Source: RGIG250 sp964540025
GTDB taxonomy: Bacteria > Bacillota > Negativicutes > Selenomonadales > Selenomonadaceae
Assembly: GCA_964540025.1 (NCBI GenBank)
Contig: CAZIKQ010000067.1
Location: forward strand, 1 to 7,439
DNA: 7,439 nt
Direction of reading: 5' to 3'
The notes under the pieces were generated by a model. The model was given only the letters and a program-made list of their open reading frames with translations, had not been told where the DNA came from and searched no databases. Positions 1 through 5,792 of this stretch are shown piece after piece. Position 1 is the first letter of the stretch. Every line of letters begins with the position of its first letter. A program made the position numbers and the translations under genes.

Positions 1-40
1 CCTGCGGCCTTCGACCACCTCCCCTACAGGGGAGGCTTTG
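1..40. repeat. Left copy of 40-bp inverted repeat (hairpin module)
   Basis: These 40 bases are the exact reverse complement of 7391-7430 at the other end of the window. The core is a hairpin, CCTCCCC (18-24), loop TACA, GGGGAGG (29-35), followed by GGCTTTG. Beyond the identical part the two copies still share GTTG and then a second CTCC/GGAG hairpin with CTTTGG, so they are diverged members of one modular repeat family. No transposase is next to either copy. The family looks like a REP/MITE-type interspersed element; that class is an inference. Confidence 0.85.
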
Positions 41-72
41 GGTTGTAGCTCCCTTGAATGGGAGGCTTTGGG
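30..72. repeat. Tandem direct repeat with small hairpin
   Basis: GGGAGGCTTTGGG occurs at 30-42 and again at 60-72, a period of 30 bases. The second copy forms the right arm of a small hairpin, CTCCC (49-53), loop TTGAAT, GGGAG. It appears to be a continuation of the flanking hairpin module at 1-40. Confidence 0.7.
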
Positions 73-88
73 GTAGTACGGTCACTTT

Positions 89-337
89 GAAACACGGTCC
101 CAAAGGAAACCGTTTATCCACGCCGGTACTTGACGATTTTGACTAACTCACTTAGTGAGTCCGAGTGAAACGATGGACGAATTTAGTGAGTGTCATGCAG
201 GCGACCTTAGCGATTGCCGAGTCGCAAGACGATGGCAGAGCTTAGAGAGCTGCAAGAGTCGCCCTGACCGAAGTCAGAGTCTATGTACCGCTGCGTGGAT
301 AATCGAATGAGAATGTGTTTCCGTGGGACCGTGTTTC
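89..337. repeat. Structured non-coding repeat element with nested inverted repeats
   Basis: This stretch folds back on itself. Bases 89-102 pair with 324-337 (14 bp), 105-110 with 317-322 (6 bp), 114-123 with 293-302 (10 bp) and 124-129 with 285-290 (6 bp), all in nested order. Inside are a 15-base palindrome at 146-160 (ACTCACT-T-AGTGAGT), a repeat of TTAGTGAGT at 152-160 and 183-191, an arm GGCGAC (200-205) / GTCGCC (258-263), and a tight hairpin CTGAC-CGAA-GTCAG at 264-277. No convincing coding region covers it. It could be a MITE-like element or a structured RNA. From 338 to 433 I see nothing beyond AT-rich spacer. Confidence 0.65.
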
Positions 338-433
338 CGAGGAACGGCAAATCTTTATGATGGTTGAGTGGTCAAATGCCCTTATAAATATTTGCGGCAG
401 TCAGTTTTTAACCCACCTAAACAAAAAGGGCGC

Positions 434-462
434 AAAAAAACCGGCTGATAAAAATCAGCCGG
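434..462 (-). terminator. Intrinsic terminator of rpmB
   Basis: On the minus strand CCGGCTGAT, loop TTTT, ATCAGCCGG (a 9-bp perfect stem, 441-462) is followed directly by seven T (434-440). It lies 26 bases after the rpmB stop codon. Confidence 0.93.
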
Positions 463-488
463 CTAATCTGCCATTTCTGAACAGCGTT

Positions 489-680
489 TTACAGGGAACG
501 CTGAACCTTGCCGGAACGCAGGCAACGCGTGCAGACATTGATGTACTTGATCTTGCCGTCCACAACAGCGCGAACATGCTGGATGTTCGGCTTCCATTTG
601 CGACGAGTCTTCAGGTGGGAGTGACTGACGCTCATGCCGGTCATCATACCTTTGCCGCATACTTCGCAAAGACTTGCCAT
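489..680 (-). CDS. rpmB: 50S ribosomal protein L28
   Basis: Encodes bacterial large-subunit ribosomal protein L28, 63 aa, the usual length for the short form. The N-terminus MASLCEVCGKG, the SHSHLKTRRKWKPN segment (residues 19-32) and the C-terminal CTRCLRSGKV are family signatures. Cys5, Cys8, Cys50 and Cys53 form two CxxC pairs, so this is the zinc-binding (C+) version. The ATG at 680 is chosen over the upstream in-frame ATG at 704 because TAAGGAGG sits 8 bases before it (689-696). The gene stands alone between its own promoter (737-765) and terminator (434-462). The usual L28 neighbour rpmG is not in the window. Confidence 0.97.
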   Translation of the reverse strand: MASLCEVCGKGMMTGMSVSHSHLKTRRKWKPNIQHVRAVVDGKIKYINVCTRCLRSGKVQRSL

Positions 681-736
681 GGGACGCACCTCCTTAATCC
701 ACAAGCTGAAACTAAGATCTTAAACACAGCAAAAAT

Positions 737-765
737 ATTTTAGCATAGAAAGATTTCTTTGGCAA
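737..765 (-). promoter_or_regulatory. SigA-type promoter for rpmB
   Basis: Reading the minus strand: TTGCCA (765-760), 17-base spacer, TAAAAT (742-737). TGC stands immediately before the -10, giving an extended -10. The predicted start is near 730, leaving a leader of about 50 bases to the rpmB ATG. Confidence 0.85.
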
Positions 766-783
766 GGATTTTCTGGGGAAGAT

Positions 784-1284
784 TTACTTTTCTTCTTTTT
801 TATCGGCGGAAGCCTGGGCTTTTTTTGCTCTGGATTTTTCCCGCTTCGCCATCCGCCTGGCCCGGGCGGCTTCGTTGTTCTTCATTTCCTGCTCGTTTTT
901 GGCGTAGCCGGTACCGGCCTTCAGCAGGCGGTGCTTGGCGGCCATCATGGGGTGCTTCATGAGCATCTTGTTCTTGCTTTCCTCGAGGATGGTGAGGAAT
1001 TGCTTCATGTCCGGGCCGAAGCACTTCACGTCGCACATTTCGCAGACGGGCTTTGCCTGAGTCCCGTAGGGGCAGGCCTTCATTTTCGTCATGATGCGGA
1101 GCAGGAGGGCGTTGCACTTGTTGCAGAGGTGGCCCTCTTTGGTACCGTGATTTTTATTGCAATAGACACCGAAGGATTTCTTGATGTTCTCTTTTTCCTT
1201 GGGGACGTTGTTGCGAATGGCAAGCTTCTCCCGGTTGGGCAGAATTTTGCCCATGGCGCCCTTCAGTGTATCCATAAAACCCAT
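784..1284 (-). CDS. ygbA: YgbA-type 'nitrous oxide-stimulated promoter' family protein
   Basis: A 166-aa cytosolic protein of the YgbA_NO family. Members are linked to growth under nitrosative stress in enterobacteria, but their biochemical activity is not established. The core runs from about residue 39 to 124: YCNKNHG, CNKCNALL, KACPYG, KPVCEMCDVKCF and MLMKHPMMAAKH match the family pattern. Cys42, His46, Cys54, Cys57, Cys71, Cys81, Cys84 and Cys88 suggest metal binding. After the core is an unusual Lys/Arg/Ala-rich tail (about 125-166), longer than in the enterobacterial protein and likely disordered or nucleic-acid binding (inference). I start at 1284, not at the upstream in-frame ATG (1320): AAGGGAG lies 9 bases before 1284, while 1320 has no ribosome site and falls about 6 bases upstream of the predicted transcription start (about 1314). 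No terminator is seen before the rpmB promoter, so read-through into rpmB is possible. Confidence 0.88.
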   Translation of the reverse strand: MGFMDTLKGAMGKILPNREKLAIRNNVPKEKENIKKSFGVYCNKNHGTKEGHLCNKCNALLLRIMTKMKACPYGTQAKPVCEMCDVKCFGPDMKQFLTILEESKNKMLMKHPMMAAKHRLLKAGTGYAKNEQEMKNNEAARARRMAKREKSRAKKAQASADKKEEK

Positions 1285-1320
1285 AACACAGTTCTCCCTT
1301 GTAATGCAAACTTCTTTCAT

Positions 1321-1349
1321 ATTCTAATTTTTTTGGGGAATAAAAGCAA
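1321..1349 (-). promoter_or_regulatory. SigA-type promoter for the YgbA-type gene
   Basis: Minus strand TTGCTT (1349-1344), 17-base spacer containing A7, TAGAAT (1326-1321). It predicts initiation near 1314 and a leader of about 30 bases to the ATG at 1284, which decides that start. I saw no clear NsrR- or FNR-like palindrome over it. Confidence 0.8.
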
Positions 1350-1403
1350 GTCTTTTATTTGTTCAGGCTCATTTTGCAATCTGACGTATATCTATGGAGC
1401 TTA

Positions 1404-1432
1404 TTGCGCCGGAAGAGTTTCTTTAATATAAT
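1404..1432 (+). promoter_or_regulatory. SigA-type promoter of the VanW-TSUP-ppx-cobB operon
   Basis: TTGCGC (1404-1409), 17-base spacer, TATAAT (1427-1432). The predicted start near 1439 lies about 47 bases before the TTG start codon at 1486. No other promoter of this quality was noticed before cobB, and the following genes are 36, 12 and -4 bp apart, so this probably drives all four. Confidence 0.8.
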
Positions 1433-1485
1433 AACATGATAAGCGGATAATATCTCGCTGGTAAAGACAGAAAGGAGCGGTGGAT

Positions 1486-2835
1486 TTGACGGGCAGGGAT
1501 TACGCTGTCCCGGGGAAGGAGCCCGGGGGCGGTGTTCGGCTGGGCTTTATCGCCACCCTCTTTTTGGCGGTGGTTCTGGGGGTTATTTTCATCGGGGGCT
1601 TCTGGGTAGGCAGCTTCATGGTCAGCGATCGGATCGCCTTCGGAGTCAGTTACCGGGGGCTGGATCTTTCGGGGCTCAGCGGCGCTGACGCGGAGAATAT
1701 CATCCAGCGGGATTCCCGTCAGCCCATGGCCAAAAACGCGCTGGTGCTGGTTTACGGCAAGGATTTTTTCCAGATTGCCCCCAGGGATATCGATTTGCGG
1801 CTGGATTCGGCGGCGGTGGTGGAAAAGGCTCTGCTGATCGGGCGGGAGAGCAATATCATCGTCAATGCGCTGGAGGTTGTGACCACCGCCTGCGGGGGGC
1901 GGGAGGTCACGCCGGTAATATCCTATGACCGGGAGAAGCTGTCGACTGCAATTGCTCCCCTGGAGAAGCTGATCAGGCGGCCGGTGAAGGATGCTTCTCT
2001 GCTGCTGTCCGATGGGGGCACTATCGTCCGGGGGAAGGCGAGCACGGGGCTGAAGCTGGCCACTGACCAGTGGTTTGAGAGCATCGGGGCGGAGCTTCAG
2101 ACGCTGGAATATCCCCGGCGGCTCAATGTGGAGCCAACGGAGGCGCGGCCGGCGGTAACGGATGAGGATCTGGCGGCCATCGATACCCTGATGGGAAGCT
2201 TTTCCCTGGCCTATGACAAAAGCTCGCCCCGGGGAAAGGTCCTGGAAAAGGCGGCCAGGGCGTTGGATCAAAAGATTTTCCGCACCAATACAAGGCTGTC
2301 CTTCAATGATCTGATGAGGGAGTATTTCCCGGGGGTAAACGGGGGAAATTATACCGGAGACGAACAGCACGCCCTGGATATTCTGGCTTCCTGCCTCTAC
2401 GGCAGCGCCCTCCACGGAGGGTTCGTCATTTCTGAGCGGGAGGCGGGGGACGGGGACTTTGGGATCGAGGGGGTGCCGGCCGGGTTCGTGGCCTTTGCCC
2501 ACGGCCGTCAGGAGGATCTTGTCCTGAAAAACCGCTTTGACCACAATGCCTACATCGTCACTTACGCCAGGGACGGGCTGCTGACGGTGGATATACTGGG
2601 AGCCTCGGCGGACCTGGCCGGGGCCCGGATCGAACTCTTGGTGGAGCAGGCCGACGACCAGGAGGATCCCGAGTACGGGGTGACTACCGTTACCCGCCGC
2701 TATACCCACAGCGGCACGGAGCTTTTTCGGGAGCTCATCGGGGAGGATCGGATGAAAAAAACGGCGGCTGGAGAAGCTCCGGTAATTGGTGGAGAACCGG
2801 AAACCGGTGAAGAGACAGTAATTGATGAAGAATAG
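1486..2835 (+). CDS. Membrane-anchored VanW-like / peptidoglycan-binding-4 protein
   Basis: A 449-aa envelope protein of the YoaR/VanW type. One N-terminal membrane segment (about residues 19-42, GFIATLFLAVVLGVIFIGG) has no cleavage site that I can see, so it is probably an anchor with an extracytoplasmic body. Residues about 50-200 have the repeated layout of the PG_binding_4 domain that precedes VanW (GLDLSGLSGADAENI, then GRESNIIVNAL). Residues about 265-375 align with VanW: LSFNDLMREYFPGVNGGNY, then DLVLKNRFDHNAYIV and a closing ILG. The usual GGGxCQ segment is absent; in its place stands GDEQHALDILASCLYGSAL (about 291-309). The last 25 residues are acidic and low in complexity. Start choice: AAAGGAG (1471-1477) is 8 bases before the TTG at 1486, but only 2 before the in-frame GTG at 1480. 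Function unknown; a cell-wall role is inferred from the family. Confidence 0.82.
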   Translation: MTGRDYAVPGKEPGGGVRLGFIATLFLAVVLGVIFIGGFWVGSFMVSDRIAFGVSYRGLDLSGLSGADAENIIQRDSRQPMAKNALVLVYGKDFFQIAPRDIDLRLDSAAVVEKALLIGRESNIIVNALEVVTTACGGREVTPVISYDREKLSTAIAPLEKLIRRPVKDASLLLSDGGTIVRGKASTGLKLATDQWFESIGAELQTLEYPRRLNVEPTEARPAVTDEDLAAIDTLMGSFSLAYDKSSPRGKVLEKAARALDQKIFRTNTRLSFNDLMREYFPGVNGGNYTGDEQHALDILASCLYGSALHGGFVISEREAGDGDFGIEGVPAGFVAFAHGRQEDLVLKNRFDHNAYIVTYARDGLLTVDILGASADLAGARIELLVEQADDQEDPEYGVTTVTRRYTHSGTELFRELIGEDRMKKTAAGEAPVIGGEPETGEETVIDEE

Positions 2836-2871
2836 GAATAAAGATGTTAAAATTTTGAAGGGTAACGGTAA

Positions 2872-3654
2872 ATGGCAGAGGTAATTTCTTTTTTCCCTTC
2901 CTGGGATATGCTTTTGTATCTGGTGGTAATGGGGTTCGTGGCGGCGTTTATCGACTCGGTAGTGGGCGGCGGCGGTCTGATATCGGTGCCGACACTGCTG
3001 GCGACGGGCCTTGATCCGGTGCTGGCCCTGGGGACCAACAAGGCGGCGGCGGTAATGGGCGCGGCCATGGGGGCCTTTACCTTTTTCCGCTCCGGCAAGG
3101 TGGATATGGGTTTGATGAAGTACCTTTTCCCGGCGGCGTTTTTCGGCTCCATCGGCGGGGTCGTTGTCCTCCGGCAAGTGCCGCCGGATTTTCTGCGGCC
3201 GCTGGTGGTAGTCCTGCTGGTGGTGGTGGCGGTCTACAGCGCCCTGAAGAAGGAGTGGGGCCGGGACAACAAATACAATGGGCTGACTCCGGCCATCCTG
3301 CGGCTTTCCCTGCTGGCTTCCGGGGCAATCGGTTTTTATGACGGGTTTTTCGGGCCGGGGGCAGGGAGCTTCCTGTTGTTCGCCTTCCTGCTCATCGGCT
3401 TTGACTTCCTGCGGGCCGCCGCCAATGCCCGGGCCATAAACTTTGCCAGCAACCTTGGTTCGGTGCTGTTCTTTATTCTTATCGGGGAGGTTGATTTTTC
3501 CTATTCGATTCCCATGGGGCTCAGCATGATCGCGGGGGCGAAGTGCGGGGCGGTGATGGCCCTGAAAAAGGGCGCCGCCTACGTCCGTCCCCTGTTCCTC
3601 ATCGTTACGTCCGTCATGATTGGCAAGCAGATTTACACTTTGATCACCGGTTAA
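2872..3654 (+). CDS. TauE/SafE (TSUP) family membrane transporter, YfcA type
   Basis: A 260-aa polytopic inner-membrane protein with about eight hydrophobic segments. It shows the two half-repeats of the sulfite/sulfonate export (TSUP) family: GFVAAFIDSVVGGGGLISVP (22-41) followed by ALGTNKAAA, and GAIGFYDGFFGPGAGSFLL (151-169) followed by RAAANARAINFASN. Length and these glycine-rich re-entrant motifs fit the YfcA subgroup. Family members move sulfite, sulfoacetate, taurine-related or other organic anions; the substrate here cannot be read from sequence. The ATG follows GAAGG by about 10 bases, and the gene starts 36 bases after the VanW-like gene, so it is in the same operon. None of the neighbours is a sulfur-metabolism gene. 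Confidence 0.93.
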   Translation: MAEVISFFPSWDMLLYLVVMGFVAAFIDSVVGGGGLISVPTLLATGLDPVLALGTNKAAAVMGAAMGAFTFFRSGKVDMGLMKYLFPAAFFGSIGGVVVLRQVPPDFLRPLVVVLLVVVAVYSALKKEWGRDNKYNGLTPAILRLSLLASGAIGFYDGFFGPGAGSFLLFAFLLIGFDFLRAAANARAINFASNLGSVLFFILIGEVDFSYSIPMGLSMIAGAKCGAVMALKKGAAYVRPLFLIVTSVMIGKQIYTLITG

Positions 3655-3666
3655 GGGGGGTTCCTT

Positions 3667-4584
3667 ATGTTTCATGCCTTAATTGATATCGGCTCCAATA
3701 CTGTCCGTCTGGCCCTCTATCAGATAAAGGGCGGGGAAGCGGAAATGGTTTTGAAGAAGAAGCACGCCCTGGGGCTGGCGGCCTGCATGGATGACGGGCG
3801 GATAAACCCCGTGGGGGTAAGCGGGCTGTTGGTTGCTTTGGGCCAGTACCGGCGGTTCCTGGACAGCTTTTCTATCACCCGGGTGGACGCTTTCGCCACG
3901 GCGGCGCTGCGGAAGGCGGAAAACCGGGCGGAAATTCTCCGGCGGATAAAGGAAGAAACGGGCTTTGACGTGCGGGTGCTTACCGGCGGGGAAGAGGCGG
4001 TCTATGATTTCATCGGGACGACCCATGGCCGGGGCTCAGGGGATGGGGTATTGATCGACGTGGGAGGAGCCTCTACGGAGGTAGTGGTTTTCTACGATAA
4101 CGTAATTGCCCACAAGGTGTCCCTGCCCATGGGTTCCCTGTCCCTGCACCGGCAGTTCTGCCAGGATATTCTGCCCTCCACCGCCGAGCTGGGGGAGATA
4201 GTCCGGGAGGCAAAGGGCATAATTGAGGGGGAGCTGGCCCTGTCCCACCTGCACAGCAAGGAAATCATCGGCATCGGGGGGACCATGAAGGGGGCGGCGG
4301 CCCTTTACGGCCAGCTTTACGGCCAGCCGGAGAGGAACGATTCCGGGGGCGTTCCCCTGGACGTAAGGCGCCTGCCGGGGATGATCATCGGGCTTCTGCG
4401 GGACCGGGAGCCCAGCGAGGACGATCTGGCCAAATTCTTTCGGGCCGCCGCCGACAGGCTTCATACCCTGCTGCCTGGTTTGGCCATCGTGGAGGCAATA
4501 ACCGGCCACTTTGAGGCGGAGACGCTGGTTTACAGCGACAGCGGCGTGAGGGAAGGCTACATTTACGGGGAGATTTTGAAATGA
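3667..4584 (+). CDS. ppx: Ppx/GppA family exopolyphosphatase (short form)
   Basis: A 305-aa cytosolic phosphatase of the ASKHA fold that removes terminal phosphate from polyphosphate and/or the 5' phosphate of pppGpp. Visible motifs: phosphate-1 loop DIGSNTVRL (7-15), ATAALRKAENR (about 79-89), catalytic LTGGEEA (105-111; the glutamates are at 109-110), phosphate-2 loop IDVGGASTE (130-138), PMGSLSLHRQF (about 156-166) and GIGGTMKGA (202-210). The length fits the two-domain short class without the C-terminal HD-like domain of E. coli Ppx, so polyphosphatase versus pppGpp phosphatase cannot be settled here. AAGGGGGG precedes the ATG by about 6 bases. It lies 12 bases after the transporter gene and its stop overlaps the cobB start (ATGA). 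Confidence 0.94.
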   Translation: MFHALIDIGSNTVRLALYQIKGGEAEMVLKKKHALGLAACMDDGRINPVGVSGLLVALGQYRRFLDSFSITRVDAFATAALRKAENRAEILRRIKEETGFDVRVLTGGEEAVYDFIGTTHGRGSGDGVLIDVGGASTEVVVFYDNVIAHKVSLPMGSLSLHRQFCQDILPSTAELGEIVREAKGIIEGELALSHLHSKEIIGIGGTMKGAAALYGQLYGQPERNDSGGVPLDVRRLPGMIIGLLRDREPSEDDLAKFFRAAADRLHTLLPGLAIVEAITGHFEAETLVYSDSGVREGYIYGEILK

Positions 4585-5321
4585 GCGGCGATGAGATCAG
4601 GGCCCTTACGGAGATTCTGCGGGATAGTCACTCACTGGTATTTTTCGGCGGGGCCGGGGTTTCCACCGAAAGCGGGATCCCGGATTTTCGCAGCGCGGAC
4701 GGGCTGTACAGCGAGAAGTACAAGGCTGCCTTTTCCCCGGAGGAGCTGGTGAGCCATACCTTCTATGAGGAGGACCCGGAGGAATTTTTCTCCTTCTACC
4801 GGGAAAAGCTCATCAATCGGGAGGCGAAGCCCAACGGGGCCCATCTGGCCCTGGCCCGGCTGGAGGAGCTGGGACGGCTGGCGGCGGTGGTCACCCAGAA
4901 TATAGACGGCCTCCATCAGCAGGCGGGAAGCAAGCGGGTCTACGAGCTTCACGGCAGTACCCTGAGAAATTACTGCGAAAGCTGCGGGGAATTTTACCCG
5001 GTGGAGCATATCGTTACCCATCAGCCCATCCCCCGCTGCGATAAATGCGGCGGCCGGGTAAAGCCGGACGTGGTGCTCTATGAGGAGCCCCTGGACAGCG
5101 ATGTCATCGAGGGGGCCGTTTCGGCCATTGCCGAAGCGGATACGCTGATCATCGGGGGAACATCCCTGGTGGTACAGCCGGCGGCCAGCTTCATCCGATA
5201 CTTCCGGGGCAGGCATCTGGTGGTTATCAACATGACGGCCACCAGCGCCGACCGGGCCGCGGAGCTGGTTATCCGCCAGCCCATCGGGGTGGTTCTCGCG
5301 GCGGCGGTGGCCGGTCTCTGA
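4581..5321 (+). CDS. cobB: NAD-dependent protein deacylase, sirtuin CobB/Sir2
   Basis: A 246-aa cytosolic sirtuin that removes acyl groups from protein lysines using NAD+, yielding nicotinamide and O-acyl-ADP-ribose. Signatures in order: GAGVSTESGIPDFRS (24-38), TQNIDGLH (105-112), ELHGS with catalytic His124, zinc ligands Cys132/Cys135 and Cys153/Cys156, VKPDVVLYEE (160-169), GTSL (193-196), and an INMT nucleotide-binding strand near 218. All catalytic and zinc residues are present, and the length is typical of the Thermotoga-like bacterial class. The ATG overlaps the ppx stop by 4 bp, so translation of the two is probably coupled. The classical partner, acetyl-CoA synthetase, is not in the window. 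No clear terminator follows. Confidence 0.96.
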   Translation: MSGDEIRALTEILRDSHSLVFFGGAGVSTESGIPDFRSADGLYSEKYKAAFSPEELVSHTFYEEDPEEFFSFYREKLINREAKPNGAHLALARLEELGRLAAVVTQNIDGLHQQAGSKRVYELHGSTLRNYCESCGEFYPVEHIVTHQPIPRCDKCGGRVKPDVVLYEEPLDSDVIEGAVSAIAEADTLIIGGTSLVVQPAASFIRYFRGRHLVVINMTATSADRAAELVIRQPIGVVLAAAVAGL

Positions 5322-5375
5322 GCGGCTGGACAGAGAACCGGCAGAGCTCCTGTTGCATAAAGAAGTTTTCCCCGC

Positions 5376-5440
5376 TTTTCCACAAAAGTTTTCCACTTGG
5401 GGAATAAATTGTGGAAAAACCCGGGGATTCGTGGGAAAAA
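5376..5440. promoter_or_regulatory. Cluster of DnaA-box-like 9-mers
   Basis: TTTTCCACA (5376-5384) and, inverted, TGTGGAAAA (5410-5418) both fit the relaxed DnaA consensus TTWTNCACA. A third, TTTTCCACT (5389-5397), differs at one base, and the inverted CGTGGGAAAA (5430-5439) is a weaker relative. The two best copies extend to a 10-bp inverted repeat (5376-5385 / 5409-5418), flanked by CCCC and CGGGG. There is no T-run, so it is a poor intrinsic terminator. DnaA binding is inferred; the repeat could instead be a read-through 3'-end hairpin of the cobB operon. The rest of 5322-5531 shows nothing I can name. Confidence 0.45.
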
Positions 5441-5531
5441 GCCAAGCGGGATAGCGATGATCATTCCGGCTGGAAAAGGAAAATCATTGCTTTCAAACGA
5501 TGAATCTGGTATCGAAGAAGAAAAGAAATAT

Positions 5532-5560
5532 TTGCAATAGTTTTACCTGCATGATATACT
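5532..5560 (+). promoter_or_regulatory. Extended -10 promoter for the small antisense RNA
   Basis: TTGCAA (5532-5537), 17-base spacer, TATACT (5555-5560), with TGA directly before the -10. This is one of the best promoters in the window, yet no open reading frame follows it. The predicted start is near 5567, only about 33 bases before the terminator stem. Confidence 0.88.
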
Positions 5561-5570
5561 AAGCGCAGAA

Positions 5571-5594
5571 ATCGGTTAAGGTCATATGTCGACC
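5571..5594 (+). repeat. Direct repeats DRa/DRb, antitoxin-side copy
   Basis: The block ATCGGTTAAGGTCA (5571-5584) repeats 5766-5779 with a single change (G/A at the tenth base). After a 4-base gap (and one base) comes TCGACC (5589-5594), repeating 5786-5791. The gap is TATG here and CACTTA in the other copy. Two short blocks separated by a variable gap is the arrangement of DRa and DRb in par of pAD1. Confidence 0.85.
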
Positions 5595-5599
5595 AAAAG

Positions 5600-5638
5600 G
5601 AAAATCCCCTCGCGGCTGGTTACCGCGAGGGGATTTTC
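5600..5638. terminator. Shared bidirectional terminator of the toxin-antitoxin pair
   Basis: GAAAATCCCCTCGCGG (5600-5615), loop CTGGTTA, CCGCGAGGGGATTTTC (5623-5638): a perfect 16-bp stem ending in TTTT on both strands. On the minus strand a further CTTTT follows. It sits between two convergent promoters and would end both transcripts. The plus-strand loop begins CUGG, which fits the YUNR U-turn pattern used for fast antisense RNA pairing. Confidence 0.92.
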
Positions 5639-5659
5639 GCGTGGTTGGTTAAACCACGC
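5639..5659 (-). promoter_or_regulatory. 3'-UTR hairpin in the toxin mRNA
   Basis: GCGTGGTT (5639-5646), loop GGTTA, AACCACGC (5652-5659) is a perfect 8-bp stem abutting the terminator. TGGTTA occurs both here (5646-5651) and in the terminator loop (5617-5622). The small RNA's terminator loop could therefore kiss either loop of the mRNA. Possible roles are mRNA stabilisation or antisense contact; both are inferences. Confidence 0.6.
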
Positions 5660-5690
5660 CTGCCAGCTGGCGCCACAATGATGGCTGCTC

Positions 5691-5780
5691 CTACCATCCC
5701 AGCAGCTGCAATATCAGGGCTCCGAGAATACTCCCGAGGACGCTGATGAGCAGCGAGAGCAGAATATCGGTTAAAGTCAC
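5691..5780 (-). CDS. 29-aa hydrophobic peptide, predicted Fst/par-like type I toxin
   Basis: A 30-codon frame starts at GTG (5780-5778) and ends at TAG. AGGAGG (5795-5790, within GGGGAGGAGG) stands 9 bases upstream and no other start exists in frame. The peptide opens MTLTD, then is almost wholly apolar: ILLSLLISVLGSILGALILQ (6-25), ending LLGW. A GxxxG pair (Gly16, Gly20) and a terminal Trp suit a single membrane-spanning helix that can self-associate. Acid is limited to Asp5 and there is no Lys or Arg, unlike Fst, whose tail is charged. Together with the convergent small RNA, shared terminator and start-region complementarity, it reads as a membrane-acting type I toxin. I do not recognise the sequence family. 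The alternative is a harmless small membrane peptide under antisense control. The mRNA would span about 5826-5600 (roughly 225 nt; Fst RNA I is about 210 nt). Confidence 0.75.
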   Translation of the reverse strand: MTLTDILLSLLISVLGSILGALILQLLGW

Positions 5781-5791
5781 ACTTATCGACC
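5766..5791 (-). repeat. Direct repeats DRa/DRb, toxin-side copy over the start codon
   Basis: Blocks 5766-5779 and 5786-5791 match 5571-5584 and 5589-5594 in the antitoxin RNA gene. On the toxin mRNA they cover the last bases of the Shine-Dalgarno, the GTG start and the first five codons, which is where pairing would block ribosome entry. Confidence 0.85.
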
Positions 5792-5792
5792 T

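Larger units (their letters stand above)
5567..5638 (+). ncRNA. Predicted type I antitoxin RNA (RNA II-like)
   Basis: A ~72-nt untranslated RNA is predicted from its promoter (5532-5560) to the terminator (5600-5638). Its 5' part (5571-5594) is a direct repeat of 5766-5791, which in the opposite orientation is the ribosome site and start codon of the 29-codon peptide gene. The RNA can therefore pair with that mRNA in three blocks: 9 bp plus 4 bp separated by a G-U pair, then 6 bp after a small unpaired stretch. Its 3' half is the shared terminator, fully complementary to the peptide mRNA's 3' end. Size and layout match RNA II (about 65 nt) of the Fst/par locus of plasmid pAD1. The role as antitoxin is inferred from this geometry. 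Confidence 0.75.

Noticed and set aside
1..80. CRISPR-like repeats at the left edge
   Set aside because: Only two copies of a 13-mer with a hairpin; no regular repeat-spacer series and no cas genes.
315..743. 142-codon plus-strand frame over rpmB
   Set aside because: Antisense to rpmB, spans its terminator and promoter, and has no ribosome site.
1423..3675. 750-codon open frame on the minus strand
   Set aside because: It is the shadow of the VanW-like and TSUP genes in GC-rich DNA. Its translation is Pro/Arg/Gln/His-rich with no domain, and the plus-strand genes have clear motifs and ribosome sites.
4632..5396. 254-codon minus-strand frame over cobB
   Set aside because: Shadow of the sirtuin gene; no recognisable motif.
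5376..5418. Inverted repeat as the cobB operon terminator
   Set aside because: A 23-base loop and no T-run after either arm; kept only as possible DnaA boxes.
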